A stretch of DNA of 64,000 bases, from assembly GCF_009735645.1 (NCBI RefSeq), contig NZ_CP032550.1, positions 1,736,001 to 1,800,000 of the forward strand, read 5' to 3'. A model generated the notes under the pieces. It saw only the letters and a program-made list of their open reading frames with translations. It had not been told where the DNA came from and ran no database searches. Of the stretch, positions 44,040 through 53,152 are shown piece by piece; the first letter of the stretch is position 1, and each line of letters opens with the position of its first letter. The position numbers were made by a program, and so were the translations under genes. The DNA comes from Microbacterium oryzae (GTDB lineage Bacteria; Actinomycetota; Actinomycetes; Actinomycetales; Microbacteriaceae).

Positions 44040-45770
44040 TCAGCCGCTCGCGCCGGAGAGGAGCGGCTCGGCCTCGTCGAGCTGGTCGGTCACGAGACCG
44101 TCGATCCCCGCGGCCAGCAGCGCGTCCATGGCCATCCTGTCGTTCACGGTCCACGCGTAGATCGGCAGCCCGTGCGCGTGCGACCAGTCGATCATCTCGG
44201 GTGTGATGGACGCCTGCTCGACGACGTAGAAGTCGTTGCCGACGTCGGGGAGGTTCCCGACGTTGATCGCGATGGTGAGGCCGACGCGCAGATCGGGGCG
44301 CAGCTGCTTGAGCTTCTCCACAGACGCGCGGTCGAGCGAGTGGAAGATGTTGCCCTTCGTCCCGCCGATCGCATCGAGCTCCGCGAGCAGTTCATCGACG
44401 GGGTCGCGCGTCTCGTGGCCGGTGATCTTCAGCTCGATCATGAGCGGGATGCCGAGCTCGCGCGCGCGCTCCACATACTCGGTCATCGTGGGGATGGTGT
44501 CGGTGCGGCCGTGCATGCTGACCGTGGTCCGCAGGACCTCGGCGGTGCTCATCTCGTAGATGTTCTCGTTGCGTCCGGCGAGCACCGTGAGGTTCACGTC
44601 GTGGCTCGCCACGTAGTCGCCGTCTGCGGTCTGCTGCACGTCGACCTCGACGTAGTCGGGGTCGAACTCCGCCGCCGCCTCCAGCGCCGCGATCGTGTTC
44701 TCGGGGCCGCCGTTGTCGTAGCCGCGGTGCGCGATGAGGAGCGGGTCCTGGGGCAGCGCCGATGTCGCCTGCGACGCCCCTGCCGTCAGCGCACCGGTCC
44801 CGACGAGGGCGAGGACTCCGGTCACGGCGACCACCCGGATCCGCACGCGGCGCCACCGGACCGGCGCCGGCTCGGCGGCCGAGGCGTCGAGCCCAGCGGC
44901 CAGGCGAGCGCGGGCGACGACGAGGAGGGCGATGGCCTGCGCGGCGAACACGCTGACGAGCTGGTAGAGCACCCACGCGAGGATGGCCTGCCCCGCGAAG
45001 GTCTCCGGCTCCTTGCGGAGCCCGCTCTGTCCGGTCTCCAGCAGGAAGGCCGCGACCTTCGGCAGGAGAGCGACCACGACGGCCACCACGACGAGGGCGA
45101 TCGCTGTGCGGCGCTCGTGATTTCGCCCCTCCCAGCGCTCATCGCGCGGCGTCTTCGGCCACAGCGTCAGCATCAGCGCCGGAAGGGCGAGGATGGCGGC
45201 GGCTGTGACGACGAGAAGCGCGCCCATGATGCCAGACCAGAGGGCGCCGCTCAGGACGTCCTTGAGGAATTCGCGCCCGATGAACGGCGGCACCGCGAGC
45301 ACGGCACTGGCGGGGGCGAAGACGGTGATGCCCGCGAGCGGACCGGCCACGGCCATCCCGATGGCGAGGGGCCACGCGCGACGGGTGCTCGCCGCGACGC
45401 GGAGCCGCGGCCACATGCTGCCGCGCGATGCCTCCCCCGCCAGCCGCCGCTCGGCGACGACGAAGGCGAGCACGGCCCATCCGATCGAGGCCGCCGCGAT
45501 GAGCGCACCGGCCGCTGCCAGCAGGGCGAGCGAGGCGGGGGAACCGGCGAGGACGAGCAGATTCTGGTCCGTCAGCGCACGCAGGCCCGCGCCGTGCAGG
45601 GCGCCTTCGAACAGCGCTCGGACGATCGGCGGGAGGATCGCCGCGATGCCGAGGTGGACGGCGATGAGCAGCGCCCAGAGCCTCGGCGGCAGCTGCACGA
45701 GCGGAAGCAGCAGCGCGCGAACGCCCTGCTGCTCGGAACTTCGCTCGATGCTTCCCATGGCATGGGCCAT
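44040..45770 (-). CDS. Membrane-anchored glycerophosphodiester phosphodiesterase
   Basis: 576 aa. The first about 330 residues form a membrane domain with seven or eight helices (glycerophosphoryl diester phosphodiesterase membrane domain type); the C-terminal about 240 residues are the GDPD TIM barrel, with HRGYDNGGPENTIAA (about residues 342-356), EVDVQQTADGDYVASHDVNL and a C-terminal AWTVND motif. It hydrolyses glycerophosphodiesters to glycerol-3-phosphate and an alcohol; the catalytic domain probably faces outward. The last chromosomal gene before the tRNA-Ser att scar. Confidence 0.9.
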   Translation of the reverse strand: MAHAMGSIERSSEQQGVRALLLPLVQLPPRLWALLIAVHLGIAAILPPIVRALFEGALHGAGLRALTDQNLLVLAGSPASLALLAAAGALIAAASIGWAVLAFVVAERRLAGEASRGSMWPRLRVAASTRRAWPLAIGMAVAGPLAGITVFAPASAVLAVPPFIGREFLKDVLSGALWSGIMGALLVVTAAAILALPALMLTLWPKTPRDERWEGRNHERRTAIALVVVAVVVALLPKVAAFLLETGQSGLRKEPETFAGQAILAWVLYQLVSVFAAQAIALLVVARARLAAGLDASAAEPAPVRWRRVRIRVVAVTGVLALVGTGALTAGASQATSALPQDPLLIAHRGYDNGGPENTIAALEAAAEFDPDYVEVDVQQTADGDYVASHDVNLTVLAGRNENIYEMSTAEVLRTTVSMHGRTDTIPTMTEYVERARELGIPLMIELKITGHETRDPVDELLAELDAIGGTKGNIFHSLDRASVEKLKQLRPDLRVGLTIAINVGNLPDVGNDFYVVEQASITPEMIDWSHAHGLPIYAWTVNDRMAMDALLAAGIDGLVTDQLDEAEPLLSGASG

Positions 45771-45850
45771 TCTCCCCTGGCAGGCTCCGCGGACTGGACC
45801 CCTTGCGCTCAGGGAGAAGCTGGATTACGCGTGCGGGTGGCGCGAACGAC

Positions 45851-45877
45851 GAAACCCCCTCACGAGGAGGGGGTTTC
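45851..45877 (-). terminator. Terminator of the former tRNA-Ser gene
   Basis: GAAACCCCCT (45851-45860) pairs with AGGGGGTTTC (45868-45877), 10-bp stem, 7-nt loop. It lies 2 bp beyond the CCA end of the tRNA fragment on the minus strand, the usual place of a tRNA terminator. Confidence 0.75.
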
Positions 45878-45879
45878 TC

Positions 45880-45905
45880 TGGCGGTGACGGTGGGATTTG
45901 AACCC
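45880..45905 (-). other. Truncated tRNA-Ser 3' end, probable att site of an integrative element
   Basis: On the minus strand the 26 nt read as a T-loop half, GGGTTCAAATCCC, acceptor strand ACCGTCACC and GCCA, as in actinobacterial tRNA-Ser with a GGTGACG 5' acceptor. The rest of the tRNA is missing: the 5' T-stem strand is broken beyond GGG, and no GGTGACG start or anticodon arm occurs in the next 150 nt. A terminator follows. This is the half-tRNA left when an element integrates in the tRNA 3' end; the restored tRNA should lie at the other end, outside the window. The next 147 bp (45906-46052) hold no gene, but contain GTTACCGC repeats and TTACCGCAGTAA, perhaps integrase arm sites. Confidence 0.75.
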
Positions 45906-46052
45906 GTATCGACGGCTGGAGACTCCGGAGCCGGACCTCGGAACCCGCGTCTTTATGCGGAAGTTGCGCACAACTGGATGCATCGACGAGCAGGTGCTTG
46001 CAGGTGTCCTGTTACCGCTGTGTTACCGCAGTAACGGCGGTAGACCTCCCCC

Positions 46053-46109
46053 TGTTGACGCCGAGTGAAAACTGACCCCCAGGCGCCGAACGAAAACTGA
46101 CCCCCTCGG
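46053..46109 (+). repeat. IS21 left terminal inverted repeat
   Basis: 57 bp, matching the right end (53463-53519) except about three positions near the outer tip. Contains two direct copies of GAAAACTGACCCCC (46067-46080 and 46092-46105), 25 bp apart, the multiple transposase sites expected at IS21 ends. Confidence 0.9.
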
Positions 46110-46121
46110 CACCCTGGGAGG

Positions 46122-47435
46122 GTGATCGCTGTGGAGGACTGGGCCGAGATTCGTCGGCTGCACAAGTCGGAGAAGTTGGGCATCAAGCAGATCGCCAGCA
46201 AGTTGTCGATCTCGAGGAACACCGTCCGGCGCGCGTTGCGGTCAGATGAGCCACCTCGGTATGAGCGCGGGGCGTCGGGGTCGCTGGTGGATCCGTTCGT
46301 GCCGCGGATCATGCTGCTGCTCAAGGAGTACCCGCGGATGCCGGCGACGGTGATCGCCGAGCGGGTCGGGTGGACGCATTCGGCGTCGATCTTCCGCGCG
46401 AAGGTGTCGGAGCTGCGGCCGCTGTTCGCCGGCATCGACCCGGCAGACCGCACCGAATACACCGCGGGCGACATCATCCAGTGCGACCTGTGGTTCCCGG
46501 CGGTGCCGATCCCGGTGGCGCCGGGGCAGGCGGAGATCCTGCCGGTGCTGGTGATGACCCTCGGCTATTCGCGGTTCCATTCGGCGCTGATGATCCCGTC
46601 CCGTCAGGGCGGGGACATCCTCGAGGGCATGTGGCAGATCATCCAGCGGCTCGGGAGGGTGCCGCGCACGTTCGTGTGGGACCGGGAGTCCGCCATCGGC
46701 GGCACGGGGAAGCTCACGGTGCCTGCGGCGACGTTCGCGGGGGTGCTGTCGACGAGGTTCCGTCTGGCGCCGGCGGCGGATCCGGAGTTCAAGGGCATGG
46801 TGGAGCGCAACAACCACTACTTCGAGACCAGCTTCCTGCCGGGGCGCACGTTCACGAGCCCGGGGGACTTCAACCGTCAGCTGCAGGACTGGCTGGCACG
46901 CACGGCGAACGTCCGCACCGTCCGGTCAATCCAGGCACGCCCCGTGGATCTGCTGGAGGAGGATCTACGGGCGATGATCGACCTGCCGCGCACGGCGCCG
47001 TCGACGGGGCTTCGGACGCGGGTGCGGCTGGCGCGGGACTACTACGTCCGCGTCGACGCGAACGACTACAGCGTGGATCCGCGGATGATCGGCAAGAACG
47101 TCGACATCACCGCCACCGCCGACGAGGTGCTCGTCTTCTGCGACGGCGTGCTCGTGGCCCGTCACCGGCGCGCATGGGGCAGCAAGCAGGTCGTGAAGGA
47201 CCCCGCGCACGTGGAAACCGCCAAGCGGTTGCGGCACGAGTTCAACGACCTCGCCCACGCCCGCGCCGAGAAGGCCCGCCACGCGGCGCTCGGCACGAAA
47301 GCACACGCCGACGGCCACCAGGTGCAGATCCGTGCCCTGACCGACTACGACGCCCTCTTCGGCGTCACCTTCACCACCACCCCCGACACTCAGCAGGCCG
47401 CCACGAGCGGCGCGATCACGAAGGAAGCACGATGA
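46122..47435 (+). CDS. istA: IS21 family transposase IstA
   Basis: 437 aa. N-terminal HTH (LGIKQIASKLSISRNTVRRAL, about residues 19-39), then a DDE integrase core: IQCDLWFPAVPI (first Asp), FVWDRESAIGG (second Asp) and GMVERNNHYFETSF with the Glu. The C-terminal part includes the RVDANDYSVDPR region typical of IS21 transposases. GTG start 46122 lies 12 bp inside the left repeat; GGGAGG precedes it. Overlaps istB by 4 bp (ATGA). Confidence 0.92.
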   Translation: MIAVEDWAEIRRLHKSEKLGIKQIASKLSISRNTVRRALRSDEPPRYERGASGSLVDPFVPRIMLLLKEYPRMPATVIAERVGWTHSASIFRAKVSELRPLFAGIDPADRTEYTAGDIIQCDLWFPAVPIPVAPGQAEILPVLVMTLGYSRFHSALMIPSRQGGDILEGMWQIIQRLGRVPRTFVWDRESAIGGTGKLTVPAATFAGVLSTRFRLAPAADPEFKGMVERNNHYFETSFLPGRTFTSPGDFNRQLQDWLARTANVRTVRSIQARPVDLLEEDLRAMIDLPRTAPSTGLRTRVRLARDYYVRVDANDYSVDPRMIGKNVDITATADEVLVFCDGVLVARHRRAWGSKQVVKDPAHVETAKRLRHEFNDLAHARAEKARHAALGTKAHADGHQVQIRALTDYDALFGVTFTTTPDTQQAATSGAITKEAR

Positions 47436-48296
47436 CACCCACAGCCCCCACCCTCGACACCGCCCGCGACACGGCGCTGGAGACGACGATCGCGGCGCAG
47501 AGCGCGCTGATCACACCGAACGGCGAGAACCTCCACTCCCGCCTGAGCTACCTCGCGCGCGTGATGAAGACCCCCCACGATCGGACGGGTCTGGGAGGAC
47601 CTCGGCACGAGGGCGCGGGAGGAGAACTGGTCCCACGAGGAGTACCTCGCCGCCGTCCTCGAACGCCAAGTCGCCGACCGCGAGTCCGCGGGCACGACGA
47701 TGCGGATCCGCACCGCCCACTTCCCGCAGGTGAAGACCCTCGAGGACTTCAACCTCGACCACCTGCCCAGCTTGCGGCGCGACGTGCTGGCGCATCTGGC
47801 GACGGCGACGTTCATCCCGAAGGCGGAGAACGTGATCCTGCTGGGCCCTCCCGGGATCGGGAAGACGCACCTGGCGATCGGGCTCGGAGTGAAGGCCGCC
47901 CACGCCGGCTACAGCGTGCTGTTCGACACCGCGAACAACTGGATCACCCGCCTCGCGAACGCTCACCACAAGGGGCAGCTGGAGGAGGAGCTGAAGAAGA
48001 TCCGCCGCTACAAGCTGATCATCGTCGACGAGATCGGCTACATCCCCTTCGACACCGACGCCGCCAACCTCTTCTTCCAACTCGTCGCCTCCCGCTATGA
48101 GCAGGGCTCCATCCTCGTCACCAGCAACCTGCCCTTCGGACGCTGGGGCGAGACCTTCTCGGATGACGTCGTCGCCGCGGCGATGATCGACCGCCTCGTC
48201 CATCACGCCGAAGTCCTCACCCTCACCGGCGACTCCTACCGCACCCACGGCCGCCGCGACCTCCTTCGCCAAGGCGAACGCGCCGGCAAGAGCTGA
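47432..48296 (+). pseudogene. istB: IS21 helper ATPase IstB, frameshifted at poly-C
   Basis: The first 47 codons read in frame from ATG 47432 (MTPTAPTLDTARDTALE... to RVMKTP). A C6 tract (47571-47576) has one C too many; the continuing IstB sequence (TIGRVWEDLGTRAREENW) is in the +1 frame. From there the protein is normal: Walker A LGPPGIGKTH, IIVDEIGYIPFD Walker B, SNLPFGRW and GDSYRTHGRRD at the C-terminus. The downstream frame alone has an ATG at 47700 giving 198 aa with the AAA+ domain. Either a real mutation, a programmed +1 slip, or a sequencing error in the homopolymer. IstB oligomers pick the target for IstA. Confidence 0.82.
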
Positions 48297-48354
48297 GCGC
48301 TCGACGTAGCGGGCGTTTCGCGCTTGTGCCGGCGCCCGCCCGCTCGACGAATCG

Positions 48355-49251
48355 CTACACATGGGGCTCGGGCGTGTAGATGATCGTCCAGGTCTCCCCG
48401 AAGTCGCTTGTGGTCGCGATCCCTCGGCGGTCGACGATGACGATCTCCTCCCCAGGGGTGACGGCGAGTGCTTGAGCGGCGCCTGTGTACTCGCCGCCGG
48501 TGGCCCACTTGCCGCTGGGCAGCTCGTAGACGAGGGTGCCGTCGACGCTGGTGCCGATGAGGAATCCGAGGTGGTTCACCGCGATGAGCATCATCCGCGG
48601 TGCCTCCGGGTCCAGTTGGAATGTCTTTCCCGCGTCGTGGCTGACGTAGAGCCCTTCGGGCGCGGTGGCGTAGACGGTATCGGGATCGTCGGGGTCGACG
48701 AGGACATCCCGCGCGTCGACGCCGACGCCGTCGTTCCAGGTGCGGCCACCGTCGTCGGAGCGGTAGACGATGCCGAAGTTGTTGGCATAGATGCGATCCG
48801 GGTCGGACTCGCTGACGGTGAGGTCGTGGAAGTCGGCCTCACCGGTGAAGGCAACGTTCGTCCAGGTGCGGGCGGTGTCGTCGGAGCGGATGAGGCCGAG
48901 GTTCTGGGCGCCGAAGTGATCGGGACTGCTCGGCCCGGGGTGCCCGGAGGCGTAGAACGTGCCGTTGACGGAAGTGAACCCCATGGCGTCGAAGTCGTTA
49001 CCTGCGAGGGGTCCGGTCACTTCTGCTGACGGACGAAGCGTGTCGAGCTGATAGATGCCGCCGTGGCTGGCGATGAGCAGCCCACCGGTCTGCGGGTCGG
49101 GGGCGAGCCCGTGGATGTGCTCCAGGGCGACCTGGGTGGCGTGTTCGGGGTCCGCGGGGCGGCTCAGGGAGCACCCCGCGAGCACGGGGGCGGCGGCCGC
49201 GAGGGCGGCGAGGGCGGCGATGAGGCGGCGTCGGATGGGGCGGACGGGCAT
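48355..49251 (-). CDS. BNR-repeat (sialidase-like) beta-propeller lipoprotein
   Basis: 298 aa from ATG 49251. Signal peptide with lipobox PVLAGC (Cys about residue 27). Asp-box repeats typical of BNR propellers: SDDTARTWTNV, SDDGGRTWNDG, SHDAGKTFQLD, TSDFGETWTII. This type of protein (often called F510_1955-like glycosylhydrolase) is found beside DUF305 and copper genes in actinobacteria; no hydrolase activity is shown. Last gene of the copper cargo, converging with istB across 58 bp that hold a weak GC hairpin. Confidence 0.85.
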   Translation of the reverse strand: MPVRPIRRRLIAALAALAAAAPVLAGCSLSRPADPEHATQVALEHIHGLAPDPQTGGLLIASHGGIYQLDTLRPSAEVTGPLAGNDFDAMGFTSVNGTFYASGHPGPSSPDHFGAQNLGLIRSDDTARTWTNVAFTGEADFHDLTVSESDPDRIYANNFGIVYRSDDGGRTWNDGVGVDARDVLVDPDDPDTVYATAPEGLYVSHDAGKTFQLDPEAPRMMLIAVNHLGFLIGTSVDGTLVYELPSGKWATGGEYTGAAQALAVTPGEEIVIVDRRGIATTSDFGETWTIIYTPEPHV

Positions 49252-49330
49252 GGGAGATCTCCGGGTTCGTTCGGGCAGGGCAGAGGCCGGTGGCCGCCCG
49301 TGTGATGGGGCGGCCACCGGCGTGGCGGGC

Positions 49331-49942
49331 TCATAGCTGGGTGAGCAGCTCCTGCATCTCGGCGATCTCGGCGGTCTGGCCCGCGGTGATCTTCTCGGCG
49401 AGGGCAACAGCCTCGGGGTTCTGGCCGTTGTCGACCTCGGCCTGGGCCATCTTGATCGCGCCCTGGTGGTGCATGGTCATCTGCTCGAGGAACAGCGCGG
49501 ACGCCGTCTCACCGTCGGCTTCATCGAGGGCGGTCATGTCCTCCTCGGACATCATGCCGCCGCCGTGGTCCATGCCTCCCATGTCGGCGTCCTGGCCCCA
49601 GGCTTCGAGCCACTGGTTCATGGTGTCGATCTCGGGGCCCTGAGCGGCTTTGATCCGCTCGGCGAGGGCGACGACATCCGGGTGGACACCGTCCTTGGCC
49701 AGCAGCGTGTCGGACATCTCGATGGCCTGCTGGTGATGCATGACCATCTCCATCGCGAACGTCACATCGGCGTCGTTGAAGACGGCGTCGCTGGCTTCGG
49801 TGGAGGGGGTGGGCAGGCCGCTGGCGGTGCTGCCGCCGTGGTCCATGCCCTCCATGTCGGACCCGCCGGTGTCGCTGCAGCCGGCGAGGATGAGCGCGGT
49901 GGCGAGGACGCCGGCGCTGAGCGTGATGGTGCGGAACTTCAT
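49331..49942 (-). CDS. DUF305 (ferritin-like) His/Met-rich lipoprotein
   Basis: 203 aa. Lipobox LILAGC (Cys about residue 22), then Met/His-rich linker (MEGMDHGG). Two DUF305 half-repeats: FAMEMVMHHQQAIEMSD and FLEQMTMHHQGAIKMAQ, each with the MHHQxAIxM helix, joined by MGGMDHGGGMM. DUF305 proteins are linked with copper or other metal handling at the cell surface; the His/Met pattern suits Cu(I)/Cu(II) binding. Confidence 0.92.
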   Translation of the reverse strand: MKFRTITLSAGVLATALILAGCSDTGGSDMEGMDHGGSTASGLPTPSTEASDAVFNDADVTFAMEMVMHHQQAIEMSDTLLAKDGVHPDVVALAERIKAAQGPEIDTMNQWLEAWGQDADMGGMDHGGGMMSEEDMTALDEADGETASALFLEQMTMHHQGAIKMAQAEVDNGQNPEAVALAEKITAGQTAEIAEMQELLTQL

Positions 49943-50010
49943 GAGGATCTGTCTCCTTGGTCGTTGTTGAGGGCGCGCTGAAGCGCGCGGGATCTGCGAA
50001 GCAGATCACC

Positions 50011-50454
50011 TCACCTGCGACTGATGGACAGGACGTGCAGATCGGGTGGAGCAGACGGCGCTTCCACGAGCACGGGGGCCGAGAGCGGGGGCGCCAGCGA
50101 ATGAGGCACGAACGCGGCTCGAGCGGGCCGGATGGCGAGAACGATGCCGACAGCGAGCAGCGCGAGCACGCACGCCATGAACGCCATCGCGTCCATACCG
50201 CCGCCACAGCCATCCCCGCTGCACGGTTCGGCAGTAGTGCCATCGGGTCCCGTCGCGCCGACGGTCGTGGCGCTGTCGGAGTGGTGGGTGCTCTCGGCGA
50301 TGACGGCGGGGGCGTGGTGCGCGGTGCCGGTGCTGAGCACGTGCATGCCGAGCAGCCCGATGAGCACCCCGAGGACGGCGGCGGAGGTGAGCAGGAAGGC
50401 GTGCGCCCACGTGGCGCCCGGGTGCATCGCCCGGCGCAGCGTCATCACGCTCAT
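50011..50454 (-). CDS. DUF6153-like membrane protein
   Basis: 147 aa from ATG 50454 with GGCGGTGAG upstream. Helix at about 16-38, then a His-rich extracytoplasmic loop (STHHSDSAT) with a C-x-G-D-G-C pair, a second helix at about 88-106 and a Pro/Ala-rich tail ending ISRR. This two-TM layout fits DUF6153, seen in actinobacterial copper clusters. Role unknown; a metal-binding loop is likely. Confidence 0.7.
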   Translation of the reverse strand: MSVMTLRRAMHPGATWAHAFLLTSAAVLGVLIGLLGMHVLSTGTAHHAPAVIAESTHHSDSATTVGATGPDGTTAEPCSGDGCGGGMDAMAFMACVLALLAVGIVLAIRPARAAFVPHSLAPPLSAPVLVEAPSAPPDLHVLSISRR

Positions 50455-50498
50455 CCGCTCACCGCCTTTCCTGTTCAGCACTCTACGAAATCTGCCTG

Positions 50499-52730
50499 TC
50501 AGGCGCCGCGCAGCACCGCGGCGGTGGTGACCTCGGGGCGCATGTCCAGTCGCCGAAGCAGCTGGGCGTTGAGGGCGACGACGATGGTGGACAGGGACAT
50601 CAGGATCGCGCCGACCGACATCGGCAGCACGAACCCGAACGGGGCGAGCACGCCCGCTGCGAGCGGGACGGCGATCAGGTTGTACCCGGCAGCCCACCAC
50701 AGGTTCTGCTTCATCTTCCGGTAGCTCGCCCGCGACAGCTCCATCACCGACAGCACTGAACGGGGGTCGTCGCTGGCGAGGATGACCCCCGCAGAGGCGA
50801 TCGCGACATCCGTTCCCGCACCGATCGCCACACCGACATCGGCCTGCGCGAGTGCGGGCGCGTCGTTGACGCCGTCGCCGACCATGACAACCTTGCGGCC
50901 CTCGTCCTGCAGCTGCTTCACCTTGGAGGACTTGTCCTCCGGGCGCACCCCGGCGAAGAACCGGTCGATGCCCAGCTCGCCGGCAACGGAGGCGGCGACC
51001 GCCTCGGCGTCGCCGGTGATCATCACCACCTGCACGCCACGGGCATGCAGCGCATCGATCGCCTCGCGGGACTCACTGCGGATCTCATCAGCCAGGCGCA
51101 GCGCTCCGGCGACCTGCCCGTCGACGAGGACGTGCAGGATGATCGCGCCCTCCGCGCGCCACTCGTCCGCCACCGGCAGCTCACCCGCGCCCTCCTGCTC
51201 GAGCAGATACGGGCCGCCGACCTGCACGAGGTGCCCCTCGACGGTGGCGCGGACGCCGACCGCCGGTGATGACTCGAACCCAGAGGAGGCAGGCACGGTC
51301 AGCTGCTTCTCGGCGGCGCCGTTCACGATCGCGCGAGCCAGCGGATGCTCCGAGTCCGCTTCGGCGGCCGCCGCGAGGGCGAGCAGCCGGTCGGCGTCGA
51401 GCCCCGCAGTCGGGTGGATGGCGGTGACGGCGGGGGTGCCCTTGGTGAGGGTGCCGGTCTTGTCGAACAGCACCGTGTCGATCGTGCGCATGCTCTCCAG
51501 CGCCAGGCGATCCTTGATCAGCACCCCGCCACGCGCGGCACGCTCGGTCGCGATCGACACCACCAGCGGGATGGCCAGGCCCAGGGCATGCGGGCAGGCG
51601 ATCACCAGGACCGTGATCGTACGGACAACGGCCTGGTCGGGCAGGCCGATCACCGTCCACACGACGGCGGTGATGACGCCGGCGATCAGCGCGAACCAGA
51701 ACAGCAGCGCCGCGGCGCGGTCCGCGATCCGCTGCGCCCGGGAGGTGGAGTTCTGCGCTTCGGCGACGAGCCGCTGGATGCCCGCGAGGGTGGTGTTCTC
51801 GCCGATCGCGGTGATCTCCACGCGCAGTCCCGAGTCGGTGGCGACGGTGCCCGCGACGACCTGGTCGCCTTCGGAGCGGCGCACCGGGCGGGACTCGCCG
51901 GTGATCATGGCCTCATCCATGCTCGCCGAGCCCTGCACGATCCGGCCATCTGCCGGGACGCGACCGCCCGGGCGGACCACCACGACGTCGCCGACCTGCA
52001 GGTCGGCGGGGGCGACGGTAACGGTGGTGTCGCCCTCGACGCGCTCGGCCTCGTCCGGCAGGAGCGCTGCCAGGGAGTCCAGGGCGGAGGTGGTCTGCGC
52101 CAGGGAGCGCATCTCGATCCAATGCCCCAGCAGCATGATCACGATGAGAAGCGCGAGCTCCCACCAGAAGTCGAGATCGTGGTGCAGCAGCCCGACGCTC
52201 GCACCCCACGAGGCCAGGAACGCGACCGTGATCGCCAACCCGATCAGCAGCATCATCCCGGGCCTGCGGGTGCGCAGCTCGCTCACCGCGCCGGTGAGGA
52301 ACGGGGCCCCGCCCCACACGTACATCACCGTGCCGAGCACGGGCGAGATCCATACCATCCACGCCACGTCGGGCAGCGAGTAGCCCAGCAGCATGGCGAA
52401 CATGCTCGAGAAGCCCACGACCGGGACGGCGAGAGCGAGCATGATCCAGAACAGCCGGCGGAACTGCGCGACATGATCACCGTGACCGGCATGCCCACCG
52501 TGACCGCTGTGCCCGGCGGATGCGGCGTGGTCATGGCCTGCGTAGTCATGGCCGGAATGCAGGTGGTGGTCACTGCGGTCACGGTGGGCTTCGTGCTCGG
52601 CCGGCTCCGTCGCCACAGCCTCCGGCATACCGGCGGCGGTCGGCTCGGGACCTGCGTGGTCCGTCACGCGCTCCGGCTCGGCGTGGCGGTGGGCGCTCTG
52701 ACCGTGCATCGTGTGGTCGTGCTGGCTCAT
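50499..52730 (-). CDS. copB: Copper-translocating P1B-type ATPase (CopB class)
   Basis: 743 aa. The N-terminal 86 residues hold 19 His in GHDYAGHDH-type repeats instead of a CxxC HMA domain. Then eight helices with TGES (277-280), the metal-site CPH (379-381), phosphorylation motif DKTGTLT (423-429), and GDGVNDAPAL. CPH with a His-rich N-terminus defines CopB/P1B-3-like ATPases, which export Cu(I)/Cu(II), possibly Ag. Central pump of the cargo. Followed on the same strand by the DUF6153 gene; csoR and the HMA protein lie upstream. Confidence 0.94.
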   Translation of the reverse strand: MSQHDHTMHGQSAHRHAEPERVTDHAGPEPTAAGMPEAVATEPAEHEAHRDRSDHHLHSGHDYAGHDHAASAGHSGHGGHAGHGDHVAQFRRLFWIMLALAVPVVGFSSMFAMLLGYSLPDVAWMVWISPVLGTVMYVWGGAPFLTGAVSELRTRRPGMMLLIGLAITVAFLASWGASVGLLHHDLDFWWELALLIVIMLLGHWIEMRSLAQTTSALDSLAALLPDEAERVEGDTTVTVAPADLQVGDVVVVRPGGRVPADGRIVQGSASMDEAMITGESRPVRRSEGDQVVAGTVATDSGLRVEITAIGENTTLAGIQRLVAEAQNSTSRAQRIADRAAALLFWFALIAGVITAVVWTVIGLPDQAVVRTITVLVIACPHALGLAIPLVVSIATERAARGGVLIKDRLALESMRTIDTVLFDKTGTLTKGTPAVTAIHPTAGLDADRLLALAAAAEADSEHPLARAIVNGAAEKQLTVPASSGFESSPAVGVRATVEGHLVQVGGPYLLEQEGAGELPVADEWRAEGAIILHVLVDGQVAGALRLADEIRSESREAIDALHARGVQVVMITGDAEAVAASVAGELGIDRFFAGVRPEDKSSKVKQLQDEGRKVVMVGDGVNDAPALAQADVGVAIGAGTDVAIASAGVILASDDPRSVLSVMELSRASYRKMKQNLWWAAGYNLIAVPLAAGVLAPFGFVLPMSVGAILMSLSTIVVALNAQLLRRLDMRPEVTTAAVLRGA

Positions 52731-52799
52731 CTGAGCCTCCTCGGCGAGTGGCCGCTGTGCGGCGGGGATTGCAGGAGATGGGTACGGCGTTCGGCCGCG

Positions 52800-53126
52800 T
52801 CAGGCGCCGGTGTTGACGGTGTAGCCAGCCTCGGCCACCGCCGCGTGCAGCGCGGCACGCTCAAGCGGTGCGGCGCTTCGTACCGTGACGGTCGATGTGC
52901 CGCCAGCGGTGAGCGCGACGGACACGTCCTGCACGCCCGGCACAGCCGACAGCTCTTCGGTGACGCTGCCCACGCAATGCGCGCACGTCATCCCGTCCAC
53001 CAGCAGGGTGGTCGACGTTCCCGCCTCCATGGCCGGCTTCTGCGTCGTGGAGGAGTTCGGGGCCGCGCAGCAGGCGCATCCCGCCCCTGAGTCCTTGAGG
53101 CCGAGTTCGATTCGTTCGATGGTCAT
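52800..53126 (-). CDS. HMA-domain copper chaperone-like protein
   Basis: 108 aa. A Cys-rich N-terminus (GCACCA at 16-21) precedes a heavy-metal-associated domain with GMTCAHC (45-51) and the usual beta-alpha-beta pattern (VGSVTEELSAVPGV, VTVRSAAPLERAALHAAVAEAGYTV). It likely carries Cu(I) to the ATPase or to CsoR. The extra Cys cluster is uncommon for CopZ. Lies 26 bp downstream of csoR. Confidence 0.88.
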   Translation of the reverse strand: MTIERIELGLKDSGAGCACCAAPNSSTTQKPAMEAGTSTTLLVDGMTCAHCVGSVTEELSAVPGVQDVSVALTAGGTSTVTVRSAAPLERAALHAAVAEAGYTVNTGA

Positions 53127-53152
53127 GATGATTGTCCTTTCGACGATGAGGG

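Noticed and set aside
45880-45965. A complete tRNA-Ser gene on the minus strand
   Set aside because: Only the T-loop and acceptor 3' half match; no GGTGACG 5' strand, anticodon arm or D arm follows in the expected 90 nt.
47700-48296. Annotating istB as an intact 198-aa gene from the ATG at 47700
   Set aside because: The missing N-terminal part is present upstream in another frame, so the reading frame is broken by the extra C rather than short by design.
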